From positions 8,878,437-8,942,436 of the forward strand of contig CM067307.1 of assembly GCA_034231615.1 (NCBI GenBank): a DNA stretch of 64,000 bases, read 5' to 3'. The notes under the pieces were generated by a model. That model did no database searches. It saw only the letters and a program-made list of their open reading frames with translations, and was not told the origin of the DNA. The DNA is from Meghimatium bilineatum. Taxonomy: Eukaryota > Mollusca > Gastropoda > Stylommatophora > Philomycidae. Position numbers and translations under genes: made by a program. Of this stretch, positions 33,601 to 43,874 are shown piece after piece; the first letter of the stretch is position 1, and each line of letters opens with the position of its first letter.

Positions 33601-34466
33601 TAGAAGAGTTGGATAGATAGATAAATAGAAGAGTTGTATAGATAGATAAATAGAAGAGTTGTATAGATAGATAAATAGAAGAGTTGTATAGATAGATAAA
33701 TAGAAGAGTTGTATAGATAGATAAATAGAAGAGTTGTATAGATAGATAAATAGAAGAGTTGTATAGATAGATAAATAGAAGAGTTGTATAGATAGATAAA
33801 TAGAAGAGTTGTATAGATAGATAAAAGAAGAGTTGTATAGATAGATAAATAGAAGAGTTGTATAGATAGATAGATAGAAGAGTTGTATAGATAGATAGAT
33901 AGAAGAGTTGTATAGATAGATAGAAGAGTTGTATAGATAGATAAATAGAAGAGTTGTATAGATAGATAAATAGAAGAGTTGTATAGATAGATAAATAGAA
34001 GAGTTGTATAGATAGATAGATAGAAGAGTTGTATAGATAGATAAATAGAAGAGTTGTATAGATAGATAAATAGACGAGTTGTATAGATAGATAGATAGAA
34101 GAGTTGTATAGATAGATAGATAGAAGAGTTGTTTAGATAGAAGAGTTGTATAGATAGATAGATAGAAGAGTTGTTTAGATAGAAGAGTTGTATAGATAGA
34201 TAGATAGAAGAGTTGTATAGATAAATAGATAGATAAATAGAAGAGTTGTATAGATAAATAGAAGAGTTGTATAGATAAATAGAAGAGTTGTATAGATAAA
34301 TAGATAGATAAATAGAAGAGTTGTATAGATAGATAAATAGAAGAGTTGTATAGATAGATAGAAGAGTTGTATAGATAGATAGATAGAAGAGTTGTATAGA
34401 TAGATAGATAGAAGAGTTGTATAGATAGATAGAAGAGTTGTATAGATAGATAGATAGAAGAGTTGT
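33601..34466. repeat. Minisatellite, 25-bp unit, about 35 copies
   Basis: Unit TAGAAGAGTTGTATAGATAG plus ATAAA, with 17 to 33 bp variants that gain or lose GATA steps. The long - strand frames rich in YLSIQLF are artefacts of the repeat. Ends directly at a composite retroposon 3' module. Confidence 0.95.
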
Positions 34467-34469
34467 GTG

Positions 34470-34625
34470 AAAAAACACAGAAAAAACATTTTCTTGATGC
34501 ACTATGGCCCCACTGTCTTCTTTCCATGCATGTTGTAGGAGAAGACTAAGAAAAGTTGGGGGGGGGGGATAGGCTGATAACCTGTCACGTGAAAATATCA
34601 TTATCCTGTCTTGGCTCAATTCTTT
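34470..34625 (-). mobile_element. Composite retroposon, 3' module fragment
   Basis: Reverse orientation, adjoining the 25-bp array; TGATAACCTGTCACGTGAAA matches the module. Confidence 0.6.
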
Positions 34626-34904
34626 CTTCTTCTATCAAATAATCTGATAGGATGATGGACTGTCACTATTACTTGACCAGTGTGTGGCAACACTGATAAA
34701 ATTCCTCTACATATCTATGCCTGTTGTATTTATGTTGTTTCATAACCAAACTAACATAATATGGTCCTCTTTCACATGCATCTAGTGGACCTTGCTTGTG
34801 CAAACATTTATCCATAAAAACCCATAACCTTACAGGGTCATAAGTGTACCACATTGGATGCAAATGCACAGTTGTCCAGAGCTTTCTATCTTCGTGAGAT
34901 GGTT

Positions 34905-34950
34905 GGTTGGTTGCTGATCCAGCGGTCCATGGGCTCATGCCCTTTGTGTG
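34905..34950 (-). mobile_element. 3' end of LINE family 1, very short
   Basis: About 45 bp: (GGTT)n then GCTGATCCAGCGGTCCATGG. Confidence 0.7.
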
Positions 34951-35009
34951 TGACCCAGAGTGTGTGAGATAAATCTTGACCTATCCAGTCCTTGATGTTG
35001 TCACTGCAT

Positions 35010-35045
35010 TTCTTCTCTTGTTCACTTGAAACATGTCTATATCTT
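35010..35045 (-). mobile_element. 36-bp LINE family 4 3' end
   Basis: Only the last 36 bp, including TAGACATGTTTCAAGTGAAC on the - strand, between TTGTCACTGCAT (34998-35009 and 35046-35057). Confidence 0.62.
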
Positions 35046-35219
35046 TTGTCACTGCATTAATACTTCAATGGATACCCCTGTGGTATCCCTGATAATGGAG
35101 AAGCAGACGAATTGACAAAAAAACAGGAGTTAATCTTCTTCAGACCGGTGGAGCTCAAAGCTTCAGGGAAGTAAAGTCTGCTAAAACAATGATTTTTTTG
35201 TTTATCCTGTGGCTTTGGG

Positions 35220-36050
35220 TACAGTGGATAATTACTTTCTTATAACTGGTCTTGAATCTGCAAGGATGAAAAGAGTGCAGGATCCTACAGATCATCACCA
35301 AAACTGGCATGTTTTCCAGCTCAAAGCAGTGCTCAATGAGTAAACCACTGAAAAATCAGCAGATGGTATAGACTGGTGGAAATCATGACTGTCAAATTTG
35401 CTCAGTCACTCTTCATCTCCATACAGAGCAATCTTTATCTCAAACCCTTTCATTTTGCTCTTTTTGTGTGTTTGTTCTCAAACTTCCACCCGATCTCTCT
35501 TGTTCTTTTGAGAAGAGGGGATTACTTGTTTCATTACGCAGGAGGCCAAGTAAAATAAGTTTGACTATGGTTAGCTTTATGGTTGTGGCCAGAGTGTAGT
35601 ATGAAAACCAGTTATCTTGTACAGATGGCCTACTAGTGATATGGTTACACCATTCTGTGAAAGTGGTAGAAACATTTAACATATTAGTTACAGAAGATGG
35701 ATGTGTCGGGCATTTGCCGAAAATTAAACGACAACATAATGCATTTCCGGCCTGTGAAGATCATCCTTTTGGATATCTTGTGAGATCATAGTCCTGCTTA
35801 CAAGACACAAAAAATAATATTGGGACTTGAGGATGGATTACTGAAGCCACAACTGCAATTATTTTAGTGCTCATGCAGCTTGATAACAACAAAATAGACA
35901 CATCTATTGATGAATATGTACAGTTTTTGTGATTTTCTGGGTTACATGCCTTGTTATCCTTACTATTTAGAGACTAACCTAATACCTGCAACAAGCTAGA
36001 ATGTTATCTGGTTCCACCAGGAATCTTATATAATAATGAAAGAACAGTAT
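35220..36050. other. No gene seen; degraded repeats
   Basis: Contains a very diverged SINE B-like stretch (35695-35850), a SINE B 3' fragment (35465-35520) and a possible RNase H remnant just to the left (35060-35215). No exon recognised. Confidence 0.45.
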
Positions 36051-36051
36051 C

Positions 36052-36145
36052 ATGGTTGGTTGCTGATCCAGCGGTCCTTGGGCTCATGACCTTTGACCCA
36101 ATGCTATTGTGTGATATATGCGTGTGTTTGTGAGCTGTTGTTTTG
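36052..36145 (-). mobile_element. 3' end of LINE family 1, short
   Basis: About 95 bp with the same terminal sequence and a small internal deletion. Confidence 0.7.
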
Positions 36146-36239
36146 TTAACAGTATCATAGACCAAATAACTTTCAAACATTAAATATATCTGTTCCATGT
36201 GCAGAATGTCTGACGGTCTAATACAGTGACCAACCGCTA

Positions 36240-37380
36240 TACAACGGCAAACCCTTAGTAGATTTATCTATCTATTCGCTAAACCCTTTATTGCTTTTCA
36301 GCGTCATGGGTGGAAGAGTTTTCTGGAGATGACCATCTTGTGTGCTGAGTATATTGTGGAATTTGTCGCCTCTTTTATTTCAGTAGTCCATCGTTTTCAT
36401 TATTGGCCTCTAGGTCTGCCTTCAGTGTATCTGTGTAGTATAGCTTGCTGTCTGATGGTAGTCTGCTGATGTGGGCAAACCATTTGATCTTTTGTCTCTT
36501 TATTCCAAGATTGGGGTGGTGCCTGTTTTTTGTTGAATGTTCTTGTTTCTCACTTTGTCTATTAGCGATATTCCTAGGATTCTGCGTAAGCATACCATTT
36601 CAGCTGTTACAAGTTTACATTTGTCTTGTGCTGTTGTTGTCCATGTTTGGCATTGGTAGCACAGTGTTGGCATAATAATTGTTTTGAATAGTGTTATTTT
36701 TGGTGTTTAAATTGAAATTTTTGTTTCTGATCTGAAGATTAGTGTCATTTTCCCTAGGGCTTGGTATGATTTACTACATCTATTGTGTATTTCTTTGCTA
36801 CTCTTGCCATCTGTTGTTATATTACTTCCTAGGTATGTGAATTCTGTCACCTGATTAAGTCTGTTGTTTCCAATATGTATTGGTGTTTCTTTCTTTTCGT
36901 CCTATCTTCATTACTTCAGTTTTTTCTATATTTATCTTCATGTTAAAGGTATAACATGTTTGATATAATCTGTCTTTGTAGTTGCTCTTCTGATGATGCT
37001 ACTAGTGCTTGGTCATCTGCAAATAGTAATTCGCTTAAGTTATCCATCAGATTGTTTTCTTCCGTTGTCTTTGCTACTTTGCATATGTGATCTATGTATG
37101 TTATGAACAATAGGGGGATAGTACACATCCCTGTCTCACTCCCGAGTCAATTTGAAAATTATCAGATGTACCTGTGCTCATTCTTACTGAGCATTGACTA
37201 TTGATGTATATGCTTTGACATAGGTTTATCAGATGTTGGGGAACTCCATATTTCTGTAGTGTTATCCATAGTTGTGCTCTTTCCACTGTCAAAAGCTTAG
37301 TAGATGGCATGGCTGTATAATGAAGCTGTCTTCTTGTGAAAGTCACACAGAATTTCTTCTTTACAAGTATGGTATTATCC
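36240..37380 (-). mobile_element. LINE fragment with reverse transcriptase core (family 2)
   Basis: - strand: VERAQLWITLQKYGVPQHL and GVRQGCVLSP (near 37160), then the catalytic LLFADDQALVASSEEQ (near 37030), then the thumb, ending with KIKWFAHISRLPSDS near 36470. Several frameshifts. Same family as 48785-49655. Confidence 0.82.
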
Positions 37381-37759
37381 CCTGTGAGCAGGAGCAGGAG
37401 GTTGCTTCTTAAAGCATTGCAGACCACTGACAGTTGAAGTCTTTTGGGTATGAAATAGGAGAAAACATTTCACAAATGGATACAAGAGCTTTATTGCATG
37501 TAACTCCTGGAGATGATGATGAAATAAACAGGAAGCTCTTGGCAGCCCATAGTTTTCTGACAAAAGTGCAGGTTCTCAGTTCGTGACACCCGCACCCATA
37601 TATGTCTGTATCAAATGCATGAATGTATAACGGGGGTTTGGGGATGTATGTTTAGTCCCTGAAGGGAGACATTGCCAGTACCCAGGATTACCAGGAACAC
37701 AGCACACACTTCTAGACCGTCTCATCATTCTTCTGTCAGATTTGTTAACCAATCAGCAG

Positions 37760-38647
37760 TAATGTCACATCTAGCATTCCCGTCACCAAGGAGCTACAAC
37801 AAAGATGTAATGTCACATCTAGCATTCCCGTCACCAAGGAGTCTACCACAAAGATGTAATGTCACATCTAGCACTCCCGTCACCAAGGAGTCTACCACAA
37901 AGATGTAATGTCACATCTAGCACTCCCGTCACCAAGGAGTCTACCACAAAGATGTAATGTCACATTTAGCACTCCCGTCACCAAGGAGTCTATCACAAAG
38001 ATGTAATGTCACATCTAGCACTCCCGTCACCAAGGAGTCTACAACAAAGATGTAATGTCACATCTAGCACTCCCGTCACCAAGGAGTCTACCACAAAGAT
38101 GTAATGTCACATCTAGCACTCCCGTCACCAAGGAGTCTACCACAAAGATGTAATGTCACATCTAGCACTCCCGTCACCAAGGAGTCTACCACAAAGATGT
38201 AATGTCACATTTAGCACTCCCGTCACCAAGGAGTCTATCACAAAGATGTAATGTCACATCTAGCACTCCCGTCACCAAGGAGTCTACCACAAAGATGTAA
38301 TGTCACATCTAGCACTCCCGTCACCAAGGAGTCTACCACACAGATGTAATGTCACATTTAGCACTCCCGTCACCAAGGAGTCTATCACAAAGATGTAATG
38401 TCACATCTAGCACTCCCGTTACCAAGGAGTCTACAACAAAGATGTAACGTCACATCTAGCACTCCTGTCACCAAGAAGTCTACAACAAAGATGTAACGTC
38501 ACATCTAGCACTCCCGTCACCAAGGAGTCTACCACAAAGATGTAATGTCACATTTAGCACTCCCGTCACCAAGGAGTCTACAACAAAGATGTAACGTCAC
38601 ATCTAGCACTACCGTCACCAAGGAGTCTACAACAAAGATGTAATGTC
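37760..38647. repeat. Minisatellite, 49-bp unit, about 18 copies (inside composite retroposon)
   Basis: Unit contains TGTCACATCTAGCACTCCCG, TCACCAAGGAGTCTACC and ACAAAGATGTAA. Variants CATTTAG and TCTATCAC recur every few units, suggesting block duplication. Confidence 0.95.
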
Positions 38648-38701
38648 CGCCATCCTGCATCTCATCATTATCCATGGGGAATATTTGATAGAAGACAAAA
38701 G

Positions 38702-38976
38702 TTCTTCTGCGTTCGTTCTCAAACTCCTGCAGATCAGCAGGATGTAGTCCGGAGAACGGAATGCGTTGTGTCATGGTTTACAGCATTGCTGCGATATCTG
38801 CACCTTTCGGCCTGACACATTCGACTTCAGCATGGCTTTGGGTCACTGACCATATATGGGATGGGACAGCCAACTCCATCCCATAATCTCCTTAGTCGCC
38901 TTTTACGACATGCGTGGAAGGTAAACAGTGTTGCTATTCTTTGCTCCCCTTTCAGGCCCATGCAACACACGGGTGC
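38702..38976 (-). mobile_element. SINE family A, full copy nested in a composite retroposon
   Basis: 275 bp, reverse orientation, flanked by AGACAAAAG (38693-38701 and 38977-38985). It interrupts the 3' module of the composite element that spans 37383-39135. Confidence 0.87.
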
Positions 38977-39377
38977 AGACAAAAGTTAAGAAATTGAGAC
39001 AAGATGTGACAGATAATTTTTTCACAAGTATCAAGTTATCAACCAATCCCCAACTTGATTGCCTCCTACGACATGCCTGGAAAGAAGATAGTAACCCTTT
39101 TCTTTACACCCTCAACTAGAAGTCCATGTCCTGGTTGCCAAGCACTGACTACTGGGGATAGAAATAAACATTATTACCTACTAACAAAATAGCTATAATA
39201 TCGAATAATAATTAATTGTAAATTTTTCTAGACATTCTATTACAAGATAAACACAATTCTATTACAAGATAAACACAACAGGAGACATTGCAGTTTATCA
39301 AGCAAAGAATACTGTCTACTTATAAAAACACACACCATAAATTAATCAAGGAATGTTAGTTTGTCATCAGATCATCA

Positions 39378-39720
39378 TTATTGCTCTACAGACATACCCA
39401 TACGTGCTCTGATCTCTTGAGTGTGTCCACCGTTACTTGATGACTGACAGTTCCAGTGCTTTGTTTGTTGATATTCTTCTACGCCCAAAAATATCACATT
39501 TCTGGCAATGCTGCATTTCTTGCCCAGTTTCTTTATTCTAGACATTGAAAAAGAATCATTAATCTCATTTACCCGTGCTGTTTCCCACAAGGAATTCAAT
39601 ATGTCCACTGATAAACAGCAGCAGTGAAAGCAAGCCAATCTGCTCTCTCGTTGTCTTGAACACCCGCATTGACTAAGCACGAAAATGAGTGGTTCATTCC
39701 AACTTTTATCACTCCACTGT
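39378..39720 (-). mobile_element. Possible LINE RT fragment
   Basis: - strand frame of 119 codons with SSNGGHTQEIRARMGMSVEQ, resembling an RT segment before the thumb; the rest is not recognisable. Confidence 0.35.
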
Positions 39721-39929
39721 TTCAAGCCACTGTTCACAAATGTGGCCCATTTGGTTTTTTATGATATGGTCATGCTCTTTGAGACACTAAAGATGCAGGA
39801 ACATGTTGCCCTCTGTGTACTCATCCAAGTCCTTAATTACTGCCATAATCTCCACATTCAAGTTGATTGTAATCACAGCAAACATGCACTCTTCAAAGAA
39901 TGTCACAAATTAAATTATCTTAATTTTCT

Positions 39930-40245
39930 GTTATGTTTATGATGAAGGATATACATGCTGATTGTTCCCATAACCTGCTGGTTAAAGATTTTTCTTATTC
40001 CTCTCTGCAGGAGTCCAGTCCTACTACTGCCACACTTAATACTCAATACATCAAATCTTATCCTAGATGTGTTTTCGATAGAGGTGTCTGCATTAATCAG
40101 ATGCTCATGAAGCAGTTTCAGCACATTACTCTTATCATTCATCAACTCTACTTCTATTGATACCTTAGATGCAAGTCTGTCCACTCTTTCCTTATCTCAC
40201 ACACCAGTATGCCCTAGACAGTAGATCCATGTGATACTTTGGAGT
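39930..40245 (-). mobile_element. LINE family 3 fragment (RNase H end)
   Basis: - strand: SITWIYCLGHTGV, then ERVDRLASKVSIEVELMNDK, aligning with the same part of 22385-23245. It ends just before the 13-bp repeat of the H element. Confidence 0.68.
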
Positions 40246-40280
40246 TAATGCTATCCACTCATGACGGCACATTTAATTAT

Positions 40281-41377
40281 CTTCTTCTGCATTCGCTCTC
40301 TTATAACCACAACAAATAAATTGTGTGATTTCCGCTGGGGAGCGTGAAGTTGGTACATGTTACTGCTAGTTCCACAGTTGAACTGTGTAATTTGCACCTC
40401 AGTTGGCTCACTTTGTGGCCGGGACATCCAGGCCCAAAACATCTGTTTTCATCATGCCTTTAATTCGGGTAGTGGGTTTTCCTAGTCTGTGACAGCCTGC
40501 CTATCTGACAATTGTTGTTCACGTCTATCTCGCACAAGGTGTTCCACGGTCAGTGAACTTACCTCATATAATTAGATGGCCTGTGCCTATCAGGTACTGA
40601 ACCTTTTCTCAACCTGGTTCGGATTAGGAAGAACTCGGCAGAAGAGTTGGACTCTGGCTCTTTCGTCTTCTTAGCCGAGGTGTCATTCACCGACATCATG
40701 AACCCCTTGTCCAATTCCGAGTCTCACCATGCATTTGGGAGCAAGGCATGTTCTCAAGCTGAATGACCTTGTCCCATTTGTGCCTGAGCCCATCAAGTAC
40801 TGAACCCTTTCTCTGTGAGCATGTTTACGGTATAGAAAAGCCTGACAGTAGAGTTGGGCCAGGGGTGCTTTCTTTGCTGGGCACCCACGACTGGGTTTTG
40901 GTATCTGCTCATAAGGAGCACTGGTAACTAGAAGCTTGTCTCAAGCTAACAGAGCTTGGAACATTTTCCTTTTCTATGTGCACTTGGTGCTGCCCTCTGG
41001 CACTGTGCTGCCCTTTCATTGTACTTAAGAAGTATATTGTCTTTTCATCTCTCTCCATGCATCTACTTTTTTGTGTCGTTTTCATTGGCCGCCCCTCCAA
41101 TGCTTGGACCAAACTAACTAGCATCACTGTGTGTCGACAGTGCCACTGCATGTGTTGGCGCAGTGGTGTCGGAGATATTGACTGTCTCTTTTGCAGTCAA
41201 TTCTCTTTCCATCTGCTGCCTCCACATTCACAGACACGATCCCCAAAAGGTTTAGCCAGAATCAGCACGGGCATCTGTATTTCTGTTTCCAGGGTGCACC
41301 ACAAGGAGGTACTTTTGGGATCTTGGTTATCTGCTAACCCTGGGTTCGTCGAGAGCAATGTGGTACCCTTTGCACCC
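40281..41377 (-). mobile_element. Retroposon family H, apparently full length (1097 bp)
   Basis: Flanked by near-perfect 13-bp direct repeats (CACATTTAATTAT at 40268-40280, CACATTTCATTAT at 41378-41390). Read on the - strand it begins GGTGCAAAGGGTACCAC and ends AGCGAATGCAGAAGAAG, so it has the same GAA tail as the SINEs. A short frame around 40909-41151 shares MKGxHSARG and a following acidic/basic stretch with the other copy, hinting at a former small protein. No known protein recognised. Confidence 0.78.
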
Positions 41378-41887
41378 CACATTTCATTATGAATCTTCTG
41401 AACATGAACTTGAGTCTGACAAGATAACTACCTTAGTAAATTAGAATCCCAGACAGCCACATTAGGGTTGCAGTAAATACTTTGACAAATTTTCTGTGCA
41501 AAATGATCAAAGTAACATAAATATCTTTAGAAATGACACAAAAGCCATAAATTATGATAAAATAGAAGCATATGCCATGTTGAGAGATCTGATGAAATAT
41601 TGAAACTAAAACTAACCAATGCCTCATCACAGTGTAGTCAACCTTCTTAGTTGCCTCTTATGACATCTAAAGTAGGCTGCAGTATTGCTATTCTTTGCTC
41701 CCATTTCAGACCAGACACCATGTGTAATAAAAAAATTATAATACAGTGAAATCTCATTATAACAACTTAGTCCGGACCAAGGAAATATGTATGTAATAAC
41801 AGAATATGTATGTAATAACAGAAATATGTTATATAAAGTACAAACAATACAGGATAAATGTTGGGGATTATGAAAAGTGTTCTTGTT

Positions 41888-42035
41888 TTTCTTCTTCAGG
41901 GTTCATTCTCAAACTTCCTCTGAATCTCTCTTGTAGAAGGATGATATCCTACGAGATTTCCAGCAGGATGTATTCCAGAGAATGATAACATGTTTCGTCG
42001 TTTTATTTGCGACATATCCATCTTTGCCGGTGAAT
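41888..42035 (-). mobile_element. SINE family B copy
   Basis: Reverse-orientation copy starting TTCTTCTTCAGGGTTC. Confidence 0.7.
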
Positions 42036-42705
42036 CACGATATAACAAATTTGTTAGAGACAAAATGTTTATGTAATAATAAATATTCATTATTTAAAAT
42101 AAACAATAAACTAATTTGGCATTGTGAAAAGTGTTGTTAAATATGAAATTTTATGATAAATATATACGCTTTACAGTGAATCCACTGTATTATCCAGTTT
42201 TCAGCTAAATGTCTGTAGCTTATTGTACTAATAAGGTAGCAAGTTGACCTATGCAAAGGCTTTACGTACCGGTAAATAAAATAATTAATACATGATGAAG
42301 ATTTATTGATGACATGTGCTTCGCATGGTTACACATATATACATACATATATAGATATACTTCTGATATTACATACACATTTTGTCAGTCTGGACCAAGT
42401 TGTTATAACGGGATTCCATTGTACTATCATTTGGAAAGGTAGAAGGTGCCTACTGCTCTTGCGTGTAATAATATTTATATATAAAATATACAACAGCATT
42501 GTGAAGTTATAGGTAAAGTGAATACCATTGTGAAGTTATAGGTAAAGTGAATACCATTCTATAATTTTCAGTTGGTCAGAAACGAATGAACATGTCAACA
42601 CATGGAGAACAGCCAACCAACTTGCGATCTCTGCTCACAAAAGGGAGTTCACTGCTGTCATAATCTAAAGGCTAGTCCTAGCATGCCAAATTTACTGACT
42701 TCTAT

Positions 42706-42845
42706 TCATGCTTGTACTGACCAGTACTGTATTCATGCTAAGTATATTGTACTGACCAGTACTGTATTCATGCTAAGTATATTGTACTGACCAGTACTGT
42801 ATTCATGCTAAGTATATTGTACTGACCAGTCTGTATTCATGCTAC
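42706..42845. repeat. Tandem array, 35-bp unit, 4 copies
   Basis: Unit contains TATTCATGCTAAGTATATTG and TACTGACCAGTACTG. Confidence 0.9.
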
Positions 42846-42997
42846 AAACATTATTTATATATTTTGGATATTGGGAGAATGGTTCCTACAGAGTTGGTGT
42901 TCAGAAGCAATTTGTTGCATGGTCAAGCCATCTTATGCCTACATACTACCCTGTCCTGACCACCACATGGAAGATACAGATGTAGTATGGTTTTTTA

Positions 42998-43115
42998 CAG
43001 CTTCTAATGGTCTTCCTGATGTAGTGGTTAAACCATTTTGCTTTGTTCTCAAGAGCTTGAGGTTCGATCCCTGGTCATGACTTCGTTTTACAGGTACATT
43101 ATTCTGAGATCCCTA
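42998..43115 (+). mobile_element. tRNA-derived SINE (family G), 5' part
   Basis: Boxes TGTAGTGGTTAAACC and GGTTCGATCCC. Continues to GAGATCCCTAGGGAAT and then stops at a SINE B copy. The matching 3' part appears at 43655. Confidence 0.65.
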
Positions 43116-43129
43116 GGGAATTTTTTGTT

Positions 43130-43262
43130 GTTGCATTTCTGCAAACTCCCAATGAATCTCTTTTATAGAAGGCAGTGTTCTTACTAGATTTCCAGCAGGA
43201 TGTAGTCCAGAGAACAGAAATGTGTTGTTACCATTTCATTTGCATCAATGCCCAACACATCT
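43130..43262 (-). mobile_element. Diverged SINE family B copy
   Basis: Lies between two pieces of a tRNA-derived SINE (42998-43115 and 43655-43815), with a 51-bp array alongside. Confidence 0.6.
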
Positions 43263-43326
43263 GACTTCAACACTGTCAAACTATACTTCAGTGTTTTTAC
43301 CACTAAACTGTGGATATCTGTAACCA

Positions 43327-43594
43327 TATTCTATAGTATAGTAAGCCAGGCATATGAGAGAAATGGTTCTGCAAACATATCGTATAGTATAGTAAACCAT
43401 CCATATGAGAGAAATGGTTCTGTAACCATATCATATAGTATAGTAAACCAGCCATATGAGAGAACTGGTTTTGTAACCATATTGTATAGTAAGCCAGCCA
43501 TATGAGAACTGGTTCTGTAACCGTATCGTATAGCATAATAAGCCAGCCATATGAGAGAACTGGTTCTGTAAACATATCGTATAGTATAGTAAGT
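43327..43594. repeat. Tandem array, ~51-bp unit, about 5 copies
   Basis: Unit contains CCATATGAGAGAAATGGTTC and a TATAGTATAGTAA run. Lies between the two halves of a SINE G copy. Confidence 0.9.
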
Positions 43595-43654
43595 CAACCA
43601 GTCACGGATGCTTTATTATTTTTGCATCTGTCTTGTGTTGCTATTAACATCTCC

Positions 43655-43815
43655 ACAGATGCCCTGGGGATTATTTCTTGAAGTTATGGAGTTACGTGCC
43701 ATGAGTGGTACTTTTGGCAAATGGGGTGCTGCTAAGTTAGAGGGGGGAAGCACATATGAGGAACCCTGACTACAATGAAGTTGTTGATATCCAAATGCTG
43801 TTGAGTATTTCTACT
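43655..43815 (+). mobile_element. tRNA-derived SINE (family G), 3' part
   Basis: Begins CCCTGGGGATTATTTCTTGA and follows the body of the copy at 31990-32330. Probably the displaced rest of the element at 42998. Confidence 0.6.
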
Positions 43816-43874
43816 CTTGTTAGCACAATGCCATTCTTAAAAAAAGTGCGGCTTTCTGAAGTTGACTTAGTGAT

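Larger units (their letters stand above)
37383..39135 (+). mobile_element. Composite retroposon with internal minisatellite, copy 2
   Basis: Most complete copy: a 5' module (AAAGCATTGCAGACCACTGA, also found alone at 24498 and 47680), body (CAGCCCATAGTTTTCTGAC), about 18 units of 49 bp (37760-38647), linker (CATCTCATCATTATCCATGG), SINE A insertion, and 3' module ending AACTAGAAGTCCATGTCCTG. It starts where a - strand LINE fragment stops. Confidence 0.75.

Noticed and set aside
33460-34619. Open frames of 339 and 355 codons on the - strand
   Set aside because: They run through the 25-bp array and read as endless YLSIQLF-type repeats in overlapping frames. A 25-bp unit with no stops gives this automatically.
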